The notes: generated by a model from the sequence alone, not told the origin. Counted from the first letter of the stretch, positions 45,824-55,439 are shown. The stretch is DNA of 64,000 bases from Deltaproteobacteria bacterium (GCA_021824175.1 JAKALP010000025.1:1-64000), one strand, 5' to 3'. Translations and numbers: made by a program.

Positions 45824-45942
45824 TGGGTTATATCCACCTTTGATTATTGAAATTAACGCAGGACAATACCAGCTCCACCCGTGCTAATCAAGGCAAAGTT
45901 TCGCGGCTTGACTTTTGCAGGGTGAGGATCTAAGGTTTCGCA

Positions 45943-46779
45943 ATGCACAACATCGTTCAAATCAACTCCTTGCAAATCGGCCCCGGACGGCCTCTGGCGA
46001 TCATCTCCGGCCCTTGTGTGATCGAGAACTTCGATATTACTTATCAAATTGCCGCATTTCTGAAAGATGTAACCCGCCAATTAGGATTATCTTTCATTTT
46101 CAAAGCATCATTTGATAAAGCCAATCGTACCGCGATTAACTCTTTTCGCGGTCCAGGCTTATCCCAGGGCTTGGCAGTACTGGCGCGCATCAAGTCGGAG
46201 CTGGGCATCCCCATTCTTTCCGATGTTCATGATATCCACCAAGTGGAGGCTGCTGCGCAAGTCTTGGATGTGATCCAAATTCCGGCGCTGCTATGCCGCC
46301 AAACAGATCTTGTCCTTGAAGTGGCGCGCACCGGCAAAGTAGTCAACATCAAAAAGGGACAATTTCTAGCCCCATGGGATGTGGCCAATATTGTAGAAAA
46401 GATCACATCGGTCTCCAATCACAACATTCTACTGACCGAACGCGGCGCTTCTTTCGGATACAACAATCTGGTGGTGGATTTCAGAAGCATTCCTATCATG
46501 CAGTCCACAGGCTATCCCGTGATCTTCGATGCCACGCACAGCGTGCAATTGCCGGGTGGGGCCGGCACCAGCTCAGGCGGGCAACGCCAATATGCTCCGA
46601 TGCTGGCACGGGCAGCAGTGGCGGCCGGCGCCGACGGCGTATTTCTTGAAGTTCATCCAGACCCGGAACGCGCATTGTGTGATGGGCCCAACTCCTTACG
46701 GCTGGACACCCTGAAGCCGCTCTTCACGCAACTCAACGCCATTCACCATGCCCTATTGTCCGGAGATCAGGTTCCATGA
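45943..46779 (+). CDS. kdsA: 3-deoxy-8-phosphooctulonate synthase
   Basis: 278 residues. IISGPCVIENFDI at the start, FKASFDKANRTA, then GQFLAPWDVANIV and GASFGYNNLVVDFRSIPIM are KdsA signatures. It joins PEP and arabinose 5-phosphate to KDO-8-phosphate for the LPS inner core. AAGG lies about 8 nt before the ATG. It opens a long plus-strand operon and overlaps kdsC by 4 nt. Confidence 0.97.
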   Translation: MHNIVQINSLQIGPGRPLAIISGPCVIENFDITYQIAAFLKDVTRQLGLSFIFKASFDKANRTAINSFRGPGLSQGLAVLARIKSELGIPILSDVHDIHQVEAAAQVLDVIQIPALLCRQTDLVLEVARTGKVVNIKKGQFLAPWDVANIVEKITSVSNHNILLTERGASFGYNNLVVDFRSIPIMQSTGYPVIFDATHSVQLPGGAGTSSGGQRQYAPMLARAAVAAGADGVFLEVHPDPERALCDGPNSLRLDTLKPLFTQLNAIHHALLSGDQVP

Positions 46780-47297
46780 TCGCCGAACGGCTCAAACGCA
46801 TTCAAATGGTCCTCATGGATGTAGATGGTGTTCTAACCGCGGGAGAAATCATTTACGGTGACAGCGGCGAGCAGTACAAAATCTTTGATGTCAAGGACGG
46901 TCTGGGAATCCGCCTGCTCAAAGAGGCTGGCTGCCGTGTGGGTATTGTAACGGGTCGCAGCGGTGAGGCCTTGCGGCACCGTTGCCGCAATTTAGGGATT
47001 GAAATGCTCTTTGATGGCGTCCGGAACAAATCCCAGGTGCTGGTTCAGGCCACCGCGCAGACCGGCATCGCACCGGAGGCCACTGCTTTTATTGGAGACG
47101 ACCTGCCTGACCTGGCCATCATGAAACATGTGGGGCTGGCTGTTGCCGTGGCAGATGCCCATGACATGGTGCGGTCCGCCGCGCACCTGACCACTAAGGC
47201 TCCTGGCGGCCGGGGGGCGGTCCGCGAGCTATGCGAAGCCATCCTCAAAGCCCAAGGGCGCTGGGATCATCTTATCCAGACATTATTCAATGGCTGA
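46776..47297 (+). CDS. kdsC: KDO-8-phosphate phosphatase
   Basis: 173 residues of the HAD superfamily without cap. DVDGVLT at residue 15-21 holds the nucleophile Asp15 and the acid Asp17, then VTGRSGEALRHR and GDDLPDLAIM. It releases KDO from the kdsA product. It overlaps kdsA at its start and lptC at its end. Its length is typical. Confidence 0.95.
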   Translation: MIAERLKRIQMVLMDVDGVLTAGEIIYGDSGEQYKIFDVKDGLGIRLLKEAGCRVGIVTGRSGEALRHRCRNLGIEMLFDGVRNKSQVLVQATAQTGIAPEATAFIGDDLPDLAIMKHVGLAVAVADAHDMVRSAAHLTTKAPGGRGAVRELCEAILKAQGRWDHLIQTLFNG

Positions 47298-47859
47298 TCG
47301 GACGCGCATATTAAAGAACATCCTGACCGCGGCCGTCATCTTGGGCCTATGTGCCATGGGCCTGGTCTTTTTTCAATTTCGCCGCCAGCAAATCGCCCCC
47401 CAGCCCCTGCCGGATTTGGCTGCCAAAGCCTTGATGACCTTGGCCCATCTCCATCAAACCGCCACCAAAGACGGCAAAACCCAATGGGAGCTGGAGGCTC
47501 AATCAGCCCAAATGGAAGCCGAAAGCCATCGCATGGTACTCACGGCACCAAAGGTCGATTTTATGATGGAAGATGGCAAAATGGTCCACTTGACCGCTGA
47601 GCGAGGCATCCTGGATACCCAAAGCAACAACATGCAAGTGACCGGTAATGTTTGTCTTCGCAACGACCAATATACTCTATTGACGGAGGCGCTGGAGTAT
47701 CAGCATGAAAACCATCTATTGCGCTCCGATGCCCCGGTGATCATTAAAAGCAAGATCGTGGACCTGCGAGCCAACCAGATGACCTACAATCTTGAAAAGA
47801 ACCTGGCGCAGTTCGATGGACATGTGGAAGGAAGGATCTATGAAAAGCCGGCCTTGTGA
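47290..47859 (+). CDS. lptC: LPS export protein LptC
   Basis: 189 residues. One N-terminal membrane helix (about 8-28) and a beta-jellyroll with SAQMEAESHRMVLTAPKVDF and AERGILDTQSNNMQVTGNV. It links the LptBFG transporter to the periplasmic LptA bridge. Its start overlaps kdsC by 8 nt, its end overlaps lptA by 20 nt. Confidence 0.9.
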   Translation: MADRTRILKNILTAAVILGLCAMGLVFFQFRRQQIAPQPLPDLAAKALMTLAHLHQTATKDGKTQWELEAQSAQMEAESHRMVLTAPKVDFMMEDGKMVHLTAERGILDTQSNNMQVTGNVCLRNDQYTLLTEALEYQHENHLLRSDAPVIIKSKIVDLRANQMTYNLEKNLAQFDGHVEGRIYEKPAL

Positions 47860-48388
47860 CCATTTACTGCTGCCAAAAATCACGGTTTGGATTGCCATGG
47901 CGCTTTTATTCGTTGCCGGCACCGGCAAAGTGGTTTGCGGCGATACTCAGGCAGCGGCCAATCCATCCGGCCCGATTCAAATTAGCGCCGACCGTCTTAT
48001 ATCGGACAGCCGCCAAAACAGTGCCGAATTCAGCGGGAATGTTAAGGCGGTCCAAGAGCAGACGACGATTATTTCAGATCGACTCAAGGTCATTTACAAA
48101 GGCGGCGGTGATAGCGGGCAAGCAGGAATCAATGCCAACAGCATTGATTCGATTGAAGCCTCCGGCAATGTACGCATCGAATTTGACAACAGAGTTGCCG
48201 TGGGACAAAAGGCCGTTTATACTACTAGTGACAGAAAACTGATTCTGACCGGTCCAGGGGCTAAAGTCACCTCCGGGCCGGAGGTGGTCGAAGGAAGCAC
48301 CATCACATATTATCGCGATAGCGGAAAGGTGGAAATCGTCGGCCAAGTTAAGGCGACTATACGGTCTGATCAAAGGGGCTTGAACTGA
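47840..48388 (+). CDS. lptA: LPS transport periplasmic protein LptA
   Basis: 182 residues from the ATG at 47840 (GGAAGGA, 4 nt upstream). A signal peptide ends about VVCGDTQA. The OstA-like jellyroll follows with PIQISADRLISDSRQNSAEF and SIEASGNVRIEFDNR. It forms the bridge carrying LPS across the periplasm. It shares 20 nt with lptC. Confidence 0.92.
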   Translation: MKSRPCDHLLLPKITVWIAMALLFVAGTGKVVCGDTQAAANPSGPIQISADRLISDSRQNSAEFSGNVKAVQEQTTIISDRLKVIYKGGGDSGQAGINANSIDSIEASGNVRIEFDNRVAVGQKAVYTTSDRKLILTGPGAKVTSGPEVVEGSTITYYRDSGKVEIVGQVKATIRSDQRGLN

Positions 48389-48436
48389 CGATAACGAGCT
48401 GTTATACCTTCCCGTCCAACGACCATCAGGGGATGC

Positions 48437-49159
48437 ATGGCGACATTGGCCGTCGAAAACTTGGCGAAGAGTTACAACGGGCGCAAAGTCGTTAAGACGG
48501 TCAGCCTGACTGTCCATTCTGGGCAAGTGATTGGATTATTAGGGCCCAATGGGGCCGGTAAGACCACGACTTTCTACATGACCGTGGGCATGATCCGGCC
48601 GGACCAAGGTCAGGTGTTATTGAATAGCGAGGATATTACTCAGAGCCCCATGTACATCAGGGCGCGCAAAGGGATTGGCTATTTGCCCCAGGAGACTTCC
48701 ATCTTTCGGAAACTGACGGTGGAGCAAAATATATTGGCGATTCTGGAGACCCTGCCGATCCCCAAAAAAGAGCAACGAAGTAGAGCCGGGGAGCTTTTAG
48801 ACGAACTGGGGATCAAACGCTTGGCCCAGCAGTCGGCCAGCGTATTATCGGGCGGCGAACGCCGGCGATTGGAAATCAGCCGAGCCTTGGCCACCAACCC
48901 GTCGTTTATCTTGCTTGACGAACCATTTGCCGGTATAGATCCCCTGGCTGTGGCCGATATTAAAAAGATTATCGGTCACTTAAAACAACGCAACATCGGC
49001 ATTTTGATCTCCGATCACAATGTCCGTGAGACCTTGGAGGCCTGTGACCAAGCATTTATACTGGCCGACGGCGAAGTAATAGAATCCGGTGCGCCCGAAG
49101 CCATAGCCAACAGCCAGATCGCCCGCCGGATCTACCTGGGCGACGAATTCAGGTTATAA
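48437..49159 (+). CDS. lptB: LPS export ATPase LptB
   Basis: 240 residues. Walker A GPNGAGKTTT near 36, signature LSGGERRRLEISRAL, Walker B FILLDEPFAGIDP and H-loop ISDHNVRE, all in the form typical of LptB. It powers LPS extraction from the inner membrane with LptFG, which are not in the window. It ends 1 nt before rpoN. Confidence 0.96.
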   Translation: MATLAVENLAKSYNGRKVVKTVSLTVHSGQVIGLLGPNGAGKTTTFYMTVGMIRPDQGQVLLNSEDITQSPMYIRARKGIGYLPQETSIFRKLTVEQNILAILETLPIPKKEQRSRAGELLDELGIKRLAQQSASVLSGGERRRLEISRALATNPSFILLDEPFAGIDPLAVADIKKIIGHLKQRNIGILISDHNVRETLEACDQAFILADGEVIESGAPEAIANSQIARRIYLGDEFRL

Positions 49160-49160
49160 A

Positions 49161-50597
49161 ATGGCCATTGAACTTCGACAGCAACTCAAACTGACCCAGC
49201 AGCTCATCATGACGCCTCAATTGCAGATGGCGATCAAGCTGCTGCAGTTGTCCCGCTTGGAATTGATGGATGCAATCCGGCAGGAGTTGGAAGAAAACCC
49301 CACCCTGGAAGAATCCATGGATACCTCACCCAGGGAACAGCTCCATCAAGATGAGGAAGTACCTGTCGTAGCGCCCGAAAAACCCCATGAAGTCACAATC
49401 GAAGAAAAAATTCCCAGTGATATCGACTGGAACAACTATATCGACGAATACAACACTCCAGGGCGTATTCGCTATGAAACCGAGGATCGTGACGCCCCCC
49501 AGTATGAAGCGTTCATTTCCCACAAGGAGTCTCTGGCCGATCATTTACTGTGGCAGCTCTTGATGGCCTCGCCCAGTGAAGAAGAAAAACGGCTGGGCAG
49601 TCTGATCATCGGCAACCTCGATAAGGACGGCTATTTAATGAGCACCGCCGCGGATTTGGGTCAACAGGCCGGCGTGACGGCGGATGATATTGAAGAAGTG
49701 CTCTTTTTGCTGCAAAGCTTTGACCCCATTGGGGTTTGCGCCCGTGATCTGACCGAATGCCTCATGTTGCAGGCCAAGAATCTGGGATTGCAAAACACGC
49801 TGGTCACCCAGATCATTTCTCAGCACCTCAACCACCTGGAAAACAAGAATTACAAAGCCATCTGCAAAGCGCTCAAAGTCAGCCTTGATGAAGTAATTGC
49901 CGCCGTCGAAATCATTACCAACATGGAGCCCAAACCCGGCCGGCAATACAGCGAAGACGAACCCCAGTACATTACGCCGGACATTTATGTGTACAAGACC
50001 GAAGACGATTTTGCCATTGTCATCAACGACGACGGTCTGCCCAAATTGAGAGTAAATCCATTTTACAAACAAGCCATTACCCATGATAAAGAAGTGGGCG
50101 GCAACGCGCGCAATTACATTCAAGACAAATTGCGCTCAGCGGCTTGGCTGATCCGCAGTATTCACCAGCGTCAAAAAACGATTTACAAGGTCATGGAAAG
50201 CATTTTGAAATTCCAAAGAGATTTCTTCGACAAAGGCATCACGCACTTGAAGCCCATGGTGCTGCGGGATGTGGCCGAAGATATCAGCATGCATGAATCC
50301 ACCATCAGCCGGGTGACCACCAACAAGTACGCTTATACTCCCCAAGGGATTTTCGAACTCAAATACTTCTTCAACAGCTCCATTAAACGAGTCCATGGCG
50401 AAGCCATAGCATCCGCCAGCGTGATGGAGAAAATCAAACGATTAATCGAATCCGAAGATGCGCGCAAACCCTTTTCCGACAGTAAGATGGCCGAGCTGCT
50501 CAGAACTGAAAACATCGACATCGCCCGACGCACGGTGGCCAAGTACCGGGAAATGATGGGTGTGCTGCCTTCGAGCAAACGCAAAAAATTCTCATAG
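49161..50597 (+). CDS. rpoN: RNA polymerase sigma-54 factor
   Basis: 478 residues. Region I begins LRQQLKLTQQLIMTPQLQ with the Gln-rich activator contact. The core-binding domain follows, and the C-terminal RpoN box ARRTVAKYRE is at 455-464. It directs transcription from -24/-12 promoters and needs enhancer-binding proteins. The lptB-rpoN-hpf-ptsN order is conserved in Gram-negative bacteria. No -24/-12 promoter was picked out confidently in the window. Confidence 0.97.
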   Translation: MAIELRQQLKLTQQLIMTPQLQMAIKLLQLSRLELMDAIRQELEENPTLEESMDTSPREQLHQDEEVPVVAPEKPHEVTIEEKIPSDIDWNNYIDEYNTPGRIRYETEDRDAPQYEAFISHKESLADHLLWQLLMASPSEEEKRLGSLIIGNLDKDGYLMSTAADLGQQAGVTADDIEEVLFLLQSFDPIGVCARDLTECLMLQAKNLGLQNTLVTQIISQHLNHLENKNYKAICKALKVSLDEVIAAVEIITNMEPKPGRQYSEDEPQYITPDIYVYKTEDDFAIVINDDGLPKLRVNPFYKQAITHDKEVGGNARNYIQDKLRSAAWLIRSIHQRQKTIYKVMESILKFQRDFFDKGITHLKPMVLRDVAEDISMHESTISRVTTNKYAYTPQGIFELKYFFNSSIKRVHGEAIASASVMEKIKRLIESEDARKPFSDSKMAELLRTENIDIARRTVAKYREMMGVLPSSKRKKFS

Positions 50598-50709
50598 CCC
50601 ATGATCAATAGCACCTTGTATTGTTCCAGATTTTGTTTCAGCGTGCCCGGTTGCACGCTGATCAAGCGTACCAGCGTCACAAGACTTTTATCCGCCAGGA
50701 GGTTCCATT

Positions 50710-51237
50710 ATGCAAACATCCGTCACCTTTAAAAACCTAAACCCCTCCGATCCCGTGAAGTCATACGTCAGCGACAAGCTCAATCGGCTTGACAAATATT
50801 TCCACAATCCCTGTGAGGCCAGCGTCGTGCTTTCAGTGGAAAAATTCAGACACACGGCGGAAGTCAATATTAAAGGCGACCGGCTGACCATCAATGGCAA
50901 GGAAGAGACCGAAGATATGTATTCGGCCATCGATATGGTGTTGGACAAACTTGAAAAACAGATCAAAAAGAACAAGCAAAAGATTCGGGAACGCCGCCCT
51001 GGGAAAGGCAAAGGCAAGGCGGTTATGTCAGAAACCCCGGCAGGGGAAGATGACGGCACACCCAGCGTCGTTGTGCAAAACATTGAGTATAAGCCCATGG
51101 ACGTGGATGAAGCCGTCATGCAAATGGATCTGATGGAAGAAAACTTCTTGGTATTTACCAATGCCCGCTCCGATCGGGTCAATGTCTTGTATCGCCGCAA
51201 GGACGGCAACTACGGACTCATCCAACCCAACCCATAA
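50710..51237 (+). CDS. hpf: Ribosome hibernation-promoting factor, long form
   Basis: 175 residues from an ATG with AGGAGG 7 nt upstream. The N-terminal HPF/RaiA domain (about 1-100) is followed by a basic linker and the C-terminal dimerisation domain (about 118-175, with IEYKPMDVDEAVMQMDLMEE and FLVFTNARSDRVNVLYRRKDG). Long HPF dimerises 70S ribosomes into inactive 100S particles during stasis. Cotranscribed with rpoN. Confidence 0.94.
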   Translation: MQTSVTFKNLNPSDPVKSYVSDKLNRLDKYFHNPCEASVVLSVEKFRHTAEVNIKGDRLTINGKEETEDMYSAIDMVLDKLEKQIKKNKQKIRERRPGKGKGKAVMSETPAGEDDGTPSVVVQNIEYKPMDVDEAVMQMDLMEENFLVFTNARSDRVNVLYRRKDGNYGLIQPNP

Positions 51238-51278
51238 ACCTAAAAGGCGTTGGCGTGAGAAAGCTGCGGTGAGCGGGC

Positions 51279-51737
51279 ATGAAGATTCTGGATGTGCTGA
51301 CAAAAGATACGATCAGTATCGACCTGAAAGCCACGGACAAAAAAGGGGTGCTGAAAGAACTGGCGGCACCCGCGGCAAAAGTTGCGGGTGCCACCCCGGA
51401 AGAACTCGTAAAGATCCTCTTGGAGCGCGAGCGCCTCGGAAGCACCGGTATTGGTGGCGGTATTGGCATCCCCCACGGCAAACTAAAGCATTTGGACCAA
51501 TTGGTTTTGGGTTTTGGTCTCAGCCGCCGCGGCGTGGATTATGAGTCCATCGATCGGCGCCCGACCCACATCTTTTTTCTACTGCTCACCCCAGAAGACT
51601 CCGCCGGGCTGCATCTCAAAGTACTGGCACGCATTTCCCGGCTTTTAAAAAATGATGACCTCAAGGCCCAGCTCATGCGCGCCGCCAGCCCCGACGAAAT
51701 CCTGGAGATCATCCGCGATAAAGACGAAGAGTTCTAA
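51279..51737 (+). CDS. ptsN: PTS IIA-like nitrogen-regulatory protein PtsN
   Basis: 152 residues with the EIIA-fructose/Ntr fold. The phosphorylated histidine is His66 in GIGIPHGKL. It is part of a regulatory phosphorelay linked to nitrogen and potassium metabolism, not sugar uptake. It lies 41 nt after hpf and 2 nt before rapZ. The phosphate donors (EI-Ntr, NPr) are not in the window. Confidence 0.92.
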   Translation: MKILDVLTKDTISIDLKATDKKGVLKELAAPAAKVAGATPEELVKILLERERLGSTGIGGGIGIPHGKLKHLDQLVLGFGLSRRGVDYESIDRRPTHIFFLLLTPEDSAGLHLKVLARISRLLKNDDLKAQLMRAASPDEILEIIRDKDEEF

Positions 51738-51739
51738 GC

Positions 51740-52612
51740 ATGAAGAAGCGGCCTGTCATCATCGTTACCGGCACCTCCGGCTCAGGTAAAAGCACAGCCC
51801 TGGCCGCCTTTGAAGATTCCGGATTCTACTGCGTGGATAACATGCCCATCGAACTGATTGCCCAGTTCCTGGCTCAATCCGATGACGATGCCGTTGAAAC
51901 GCAGGAAGCTGGATGGGCTTTTGGTATGGACCTGCGGGATAAACATTTCCTGCCGAAATACCGTCCGCTCATGGAAGAACTCAAACAGAAGGGGTATGAC
52001 GCCAAAATCGTCTTTTTAGATGCCGACGAGCAGATCCTGTTGCGGCGCTACAATCAAACCCGGCGCCACCATCCGCTCGGACATTGCGGCAGTCTGCTCG
52101 ACGCCATCCGCGCTGAAAAGAGACAGTTACAGCCCTTACGCAAAACCGCCGACCACCTCATCGACACTTCGCGTTTCAGTGTTCATGAGCTAAAATACGC
52201 CATATTGGGGATCGCCCGACAGCACACGGCCATTTCAGGCATGGCGATTAACGTGGTGTCATTCGGTTTTAAATACGGTCCCCCTTCGGAAGCGGACTTG
52301 GTCATGGATGTGCGCTTTCTGGCCAACCCTTTTTTTGTCCCGGAACTCAAACCCTTGGATGGCGAATCCGCTGCTGTTCAAGAGTATGTTCTCAAAGATC
52401 CGGAGACCGCTATTTTTTTAAAATCCTTTACAGAGCTACTTGACCATTTAATCCCGTTATACGAAAAAGAGGGCAAGGCCTATTTGACCATTGCCATCGG
52501 ATGTACCGGCGGACGCCACCGCTCAGTGGTCATCGCTCAAAAAGTGTACGACCACATTCAGTGCAAGCAACCCACGGTGCGGTTGATCCATCGCGATATA
52601 CAGTTCGGGTAA
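51740..52612 (+). CDS. rapZ: RNase adapter protein RapZ
   Basis: 290 residues. Walker A GTSGSGKST at 11-19, FYCVDNMP, and the C-terminal GCTGGRHRSVVIAQ. RapZ directs RNase E to the GlmZ small RNA and senses GlcN6P in enterobacteria. In other groups it is a nucleotide-binding protein of less certain role. It follows ptsN by 2 nt. Confidence 0.94.
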   Translation: MKKRPVIIVTGTSGSGKSTALAAFEDSGFYCVDNMPIELIAQFLAQSDDDAVETQEAGWAFGMDLRDKHFLPKYRPLMEELKQKGYDAKIVFLDADEQILLRRYNQTRRHHPLGHCGSLLDAIRAEKRQLQPLRKTADHLIDTSRFSVHELKYAILGIARQHTAISGMAINVVSFGFKYGPPSEADLVMDVRFLANPFFVPELKPLDGESAAVQEYVLKDPETAIFLKSFTELLDHLIPLYEKEGKAYLTIAIGCTGGRHRSVVIAQKVYDHIQCKQPTVRLIHRDIQFG

Positions 52613-52699
52613 CATCGGCTTCAAACACTCACCGTCATTCAAACGATAGGCCCACCCTTTGAGTCATCCGAGGGTGTAAAGGGAAGGACTATTGCAATT

Positions 52700-53119
52700 A
52701 TGATCGGAATCCTTATCGTAACTCATCGCCAGCTCGGCGAATCACTTATCGACTGCGTGGAATTCATCTTGGGGTCAAAACCGGAAGCACTGAAATCCAT
52801 CTCCATTGATCTGCGAGAAAATGCCGCTGATCTTCGCAATAAAATTGAAAAAGAAATCAAACAACTGGATTCCGGGAAAGGGGTATTGATTCTAACCGAC
52901 ATGTTTGGCGGCACACCGTCCAACCTCAGTTATGCCTTCCTCGAAGAAGGCCGCATTGAAGTCCTCTCTGGTGTCAACCTTCCCATTGTCTTTAAAGCCG
53001 TCAGCATGCGTGAAAACAAACCACTCGTTGAACTAGTGCAATATCTGGAAAATTTTGGTAAAAAGAGCATCTCCCTGGCCAGCGGCATTCTTAAAGGGAA
53101 CAAACGCAGCCAAGGTTAG
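52700..53119 (+). CDS. PTS EIIA component, mannose family
   Basis: 139 residues. The phosphorylated histidine is His9 in GILIVTHRQLGESL. LTDMFGGTPSNLS near residue 70 is the family hallmark. No IIB, IIC or IID gene is near, so it probably acts as a regulatory protein rather than a mannose transporter, as in other deltaproteobacteria where it follows rapZ. The canonical HPr and EI genes are missing directly downstream. GGAAGGA lies upstream. Confidence 0.87.
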   Translation: MIGILIVTHRQLGESLIDCVEFILGSKPEALKSISIDLRENAADLRNKIEKEIKQLDSGKGVLILTDMFGGTPSNLSYAFLEEGRIEVLSGVNLPIVFKAVSMRENKPLVELVQYLENFGKKSISLASGILKGNKRSQG

Positions 53120-53163
53120 GCTATCTAAAAACCCAAACAGAAGTTGAACAGGAAGGAGGAGTG

Positions 53164-54168
53164 ATGAGCATTAAAATCGCTATCAATGGTTTCGGCAGGA
53201 TCGGCCGTGTTGTATGCAGGGCAGCATTGAAAAATCCAAATATCAAGGTTGTGGCGATCAATGACCTGACCGATGCCGCCACCATGGCCCATCTGCTTAA
53301 ATATGATTCGGTTCACGGCAAACTCGATCTGGAAGTAAAGGCCGAAGAAAAGGCCATCGTGGTCGGCGGCCAAACCATTGCCTATACCGCATTCAAAGAC
53401 CCCGCCCAACTGCCTTGGCAATCCATGGGCGTTGATATCGCCATGGAATGCACCGGACTGTTTGTTGATCGCGCCAATGCCGCCAAACACCTGAGCGCCG
53501 GCGCGCGCAAAGTGATCATCTCGGCGCCTGCCAAAGGTCCGGATGCCACCATCGTCATGGGCGTCAACCATACTACCTATGATCCTAAACAACATCATGT
53601 CATCTCCAATGCCTCCTGCACCACCAACTGCCTGGCGCCTGTGGCCAAGGTGTTGATGGAGAACTTTGGCATCCAGAACGGATTGATGACCACCATCCAC
53701 TCTTATACCGGTGATCAACGCTTATTGGATTTCCCCCACAAGGATCTCCGGCGCGCCCGGGCCGCGAACCTCTCCATGATTCCGACCTCCACCGGCGCGG
53801 CCAAGGCCGTATCCCTGGTATTGCCCGAGCTCGCCGGTAAACTTAATGGTTTGGCCATCCGCGTGCCGACTCCCAATGTCTCTCTGGTGGACGTGGTGGT
53901 CAATGTCAACAAAAGCGGTGTCACCGTATCCGATGTCAATGAAGCCCTGAAAGCTGCCGCGAACGGACAGCTGAAAAATATCCTGGGTTATTGCGACCTG
54001 CCACTGGTGTCTTCTGACTTCAACGGCAGCGCGCTTTCCTCCATCGTGGATGCCGGTAACACTTACGCCATCGATAAAATGGTCAAAGTACTCTCCTGGT
54101 ATGACAATGAAACCGGATATTCCCATCGCATGGTGGACTTGGCCGCCATGATCGGCGGGATGCTTTAA
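53164..54168 (+). CDS. gap: Glyceraldehyde-3-phosphate dehydrogenase, type I
   Basis: 334 residues from the ATG at 53164 (AAGGAGG, 4 nt). NAD-binding INGFGRIGR near residue 7 and catalytic Cys152 in SNASCTTNCLAP, with SYTGDQRLLD and WYDNETGYSHR near the end. It catalyses the NAD-linked step of glycolysis or gluconeogenesis. tpiA follows after 17 nt, giving a small glycolytic set. Confidence 0.97.
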   Translation: MSIKIAINGFGRIGRVVCRAALKNPNIKVVAINDLTDAATMAHLLKYDSVHGKLDLEVKAEEKAIVVGGQTIAYTAFKDPAQLPWQSMGVDIAMECTGLFVDRANAAKHLSAGARKVIISAPAKGPDATIVMGVNHTTYDPKQHHVISNASCTTNCLAPVAKVLMENFGIQNGLMTTIHSYTGDQRLLDFPHKDLRRARAANLSMIPTSTGAAKAVSLVLPELAGKLNGLAIRVPTPNVSLVDVVVNVNKSGVTVSDVNEALKAAANGQLKNILGYCDLPLVSSDFNGSALSSIVDAGNTYAIDKMVKVLSWYDNETGYSHRMVDLAAMIGGML

Positions 54169-54185
54169 GATTCTGGAGGATTCTA

Positions 54186-54947
54186 ATGATAAATCGCCTT
54201 CCGCTCATCGCCGGCAACTGGAAGATGCACAAAACCGGCGATGAGGCCGTAGCCGCTGCTAAACAGCTAAAGCCCCTGGTGGCTGGCGCAAAAGATGTCG
54301 AAGTGATGATTGCGCCCCCCTTCACCGCCTTGTACCAAGTCAGCACCGAAATCAAGGGGAGCGCTATTGGCCTGGGCGCCCAAAATGTGCATTGGGAACC
54401 CCATGGTGCCTATACTGGAGAAATCGCACCCAATATGCTTTTGGCCGCGGGGTGCATGTATGTGATCATCGGCCATTCGGAACGTCGGCAGTTCTTTGGC
54501 GACACTGATCAAACGATCAACCGGAAAATCCGTGCAGCCATTTCTGTTGGTCTGGCGCCCATCTTCTGCATTGGTGAAACAGAAGCCGAACGAGATTCGG
54601 GCAAGACATTTTACGTGCTTGACAAACAGATCCGAAACGGTTTAGAGGGCTTTGTTTTACAGGATCTGCAAGCGTTGGTGATTGCCTACGAGCCGGTTTG
54701 GGCCATCGGTACCGGCAAGACCGCCACCAAAGAACAAGCACAGGAAGTGCACGCTCATGTGCGCCGGCGACTGGCCGAAATGGTGGGCCAAGGCTTTGCC
54801 GATCAATTGCGCATCCTGTATGGCGGCAGCGTCAAGCCATCCAATATTAAGGAGCTGATGGCCATGCCGGATGTGGACGGTGCCTTGGTCGGCGGTGCCA
54901 GCCTTGATCCGGTAACTTTTAGCCAGTTGGTGCTTTATAAAAAATAG
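54186..54947 (+). CDS. tpiA: Triosephosphate isomerase
   Basis: 253 residues. AGNWKMHKT with catalytic Lys13, VIIGHSERR with His, AYEPVWAIGTGKTAT with the Glu base, and YGGSVKPSN. It interconverts DHAP and GAP. GGAGG stands 6 nt before the ATG. It sits between gap and secG, an arrangement seen in many bacteria. Confidence 0.98.
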   Translation: MINRLPLIAGNWKMHKTGDEAVAAAKQLKPLVAGAKDVEVMIAPPFTALYQVSTEIKGSAIGLGAQNVHWEPHGAYTGEIAPNMLLAAGCMYVIIGHSERRQFFGDTDQTINRKIRAAISVGLAPIFCIGETEAERDSGKTFYVLDKQIRNGLEGFVLQDLQALVIAYEPVWAIGTGKTATKEQAQEVHAHVRRRLAEMVGQGFADQLRILYGGSVKPSNIKELMAMPDVDGALVGGASLDPVTFSQLVLYKK

Positions 54948-54957
54948 CAGGTAACCC

Positions 54958-55410
54958 ATGACTATACTGATTACAGTGATTCACATTATTGTTTGCGTTG
55001 CGCTGATTTTAATCGTGCTGCTTCAGACGGGTAAAGGCGCTGATATGGGGGCCGCCTTTGGCGGCGGTGCTAGCCAGACCCTATTCGGGGCTACCGGTGC
55101 ATCCACGTTCTTGAGCAAAGCTACTACTGCCGCGGCCATTATTTTTATGTTGACCTCCTTGACCTTGGCGTACATGAGCGCCAATAAAGGTTCGGCACGC
55201 CTCGTGAAGGAAACACCGGCCGCCCAAAAACAAACTACTACCGAATCGGCTCCAGCATCGGCACCAGCAGAAGGACAAAATGCCGCACCAAGCACAAGTG
55301 AAAGCAAACCAGCGGCAAAAGAAAATTCGCCAGCCGCTTCAGAGTCACAACCTGTGCCTCAAAGCGGCGCTCCGGCACCGGCTGACCAAGCAGCCCCGAA
55401 GGCCCAGTAG
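54958..55410 (+). CDS. secG: Protein translocase subunit SecG with long low-complexity tail
   Basis: 150 residues. Two membrane helices (about 1-22 and 50-72) with LLQTGKGADMGAAFGGGASQ between them, the conserved SecG loop. It helps the SecYE channel in protein export. The last 80 residues are rich in A, P, S, Q and E and carry no fold; such a tail is longer than in E. coli SecG (110). AGGTAAC lies before the ATG. A tRNA-Leu gene starts 30 nt downstream. Confidence 0.92.
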   Translation: MTILITVIHIIVCVALILIVLLQTGKGADMGAAFGGGASQTLFGATGASTFLSKATTAAAIIFMLTSLTLAYMSANKGSARLVKETPAAQKQTTTESAPASAPAEGQNAAPSTSESKPAAKENSPAASESQPVPQSGAPAPADQAAPKAQ

Positions 55411-55439
55411 GGCCTGATGAGTTTGCGATGCAATAATAT

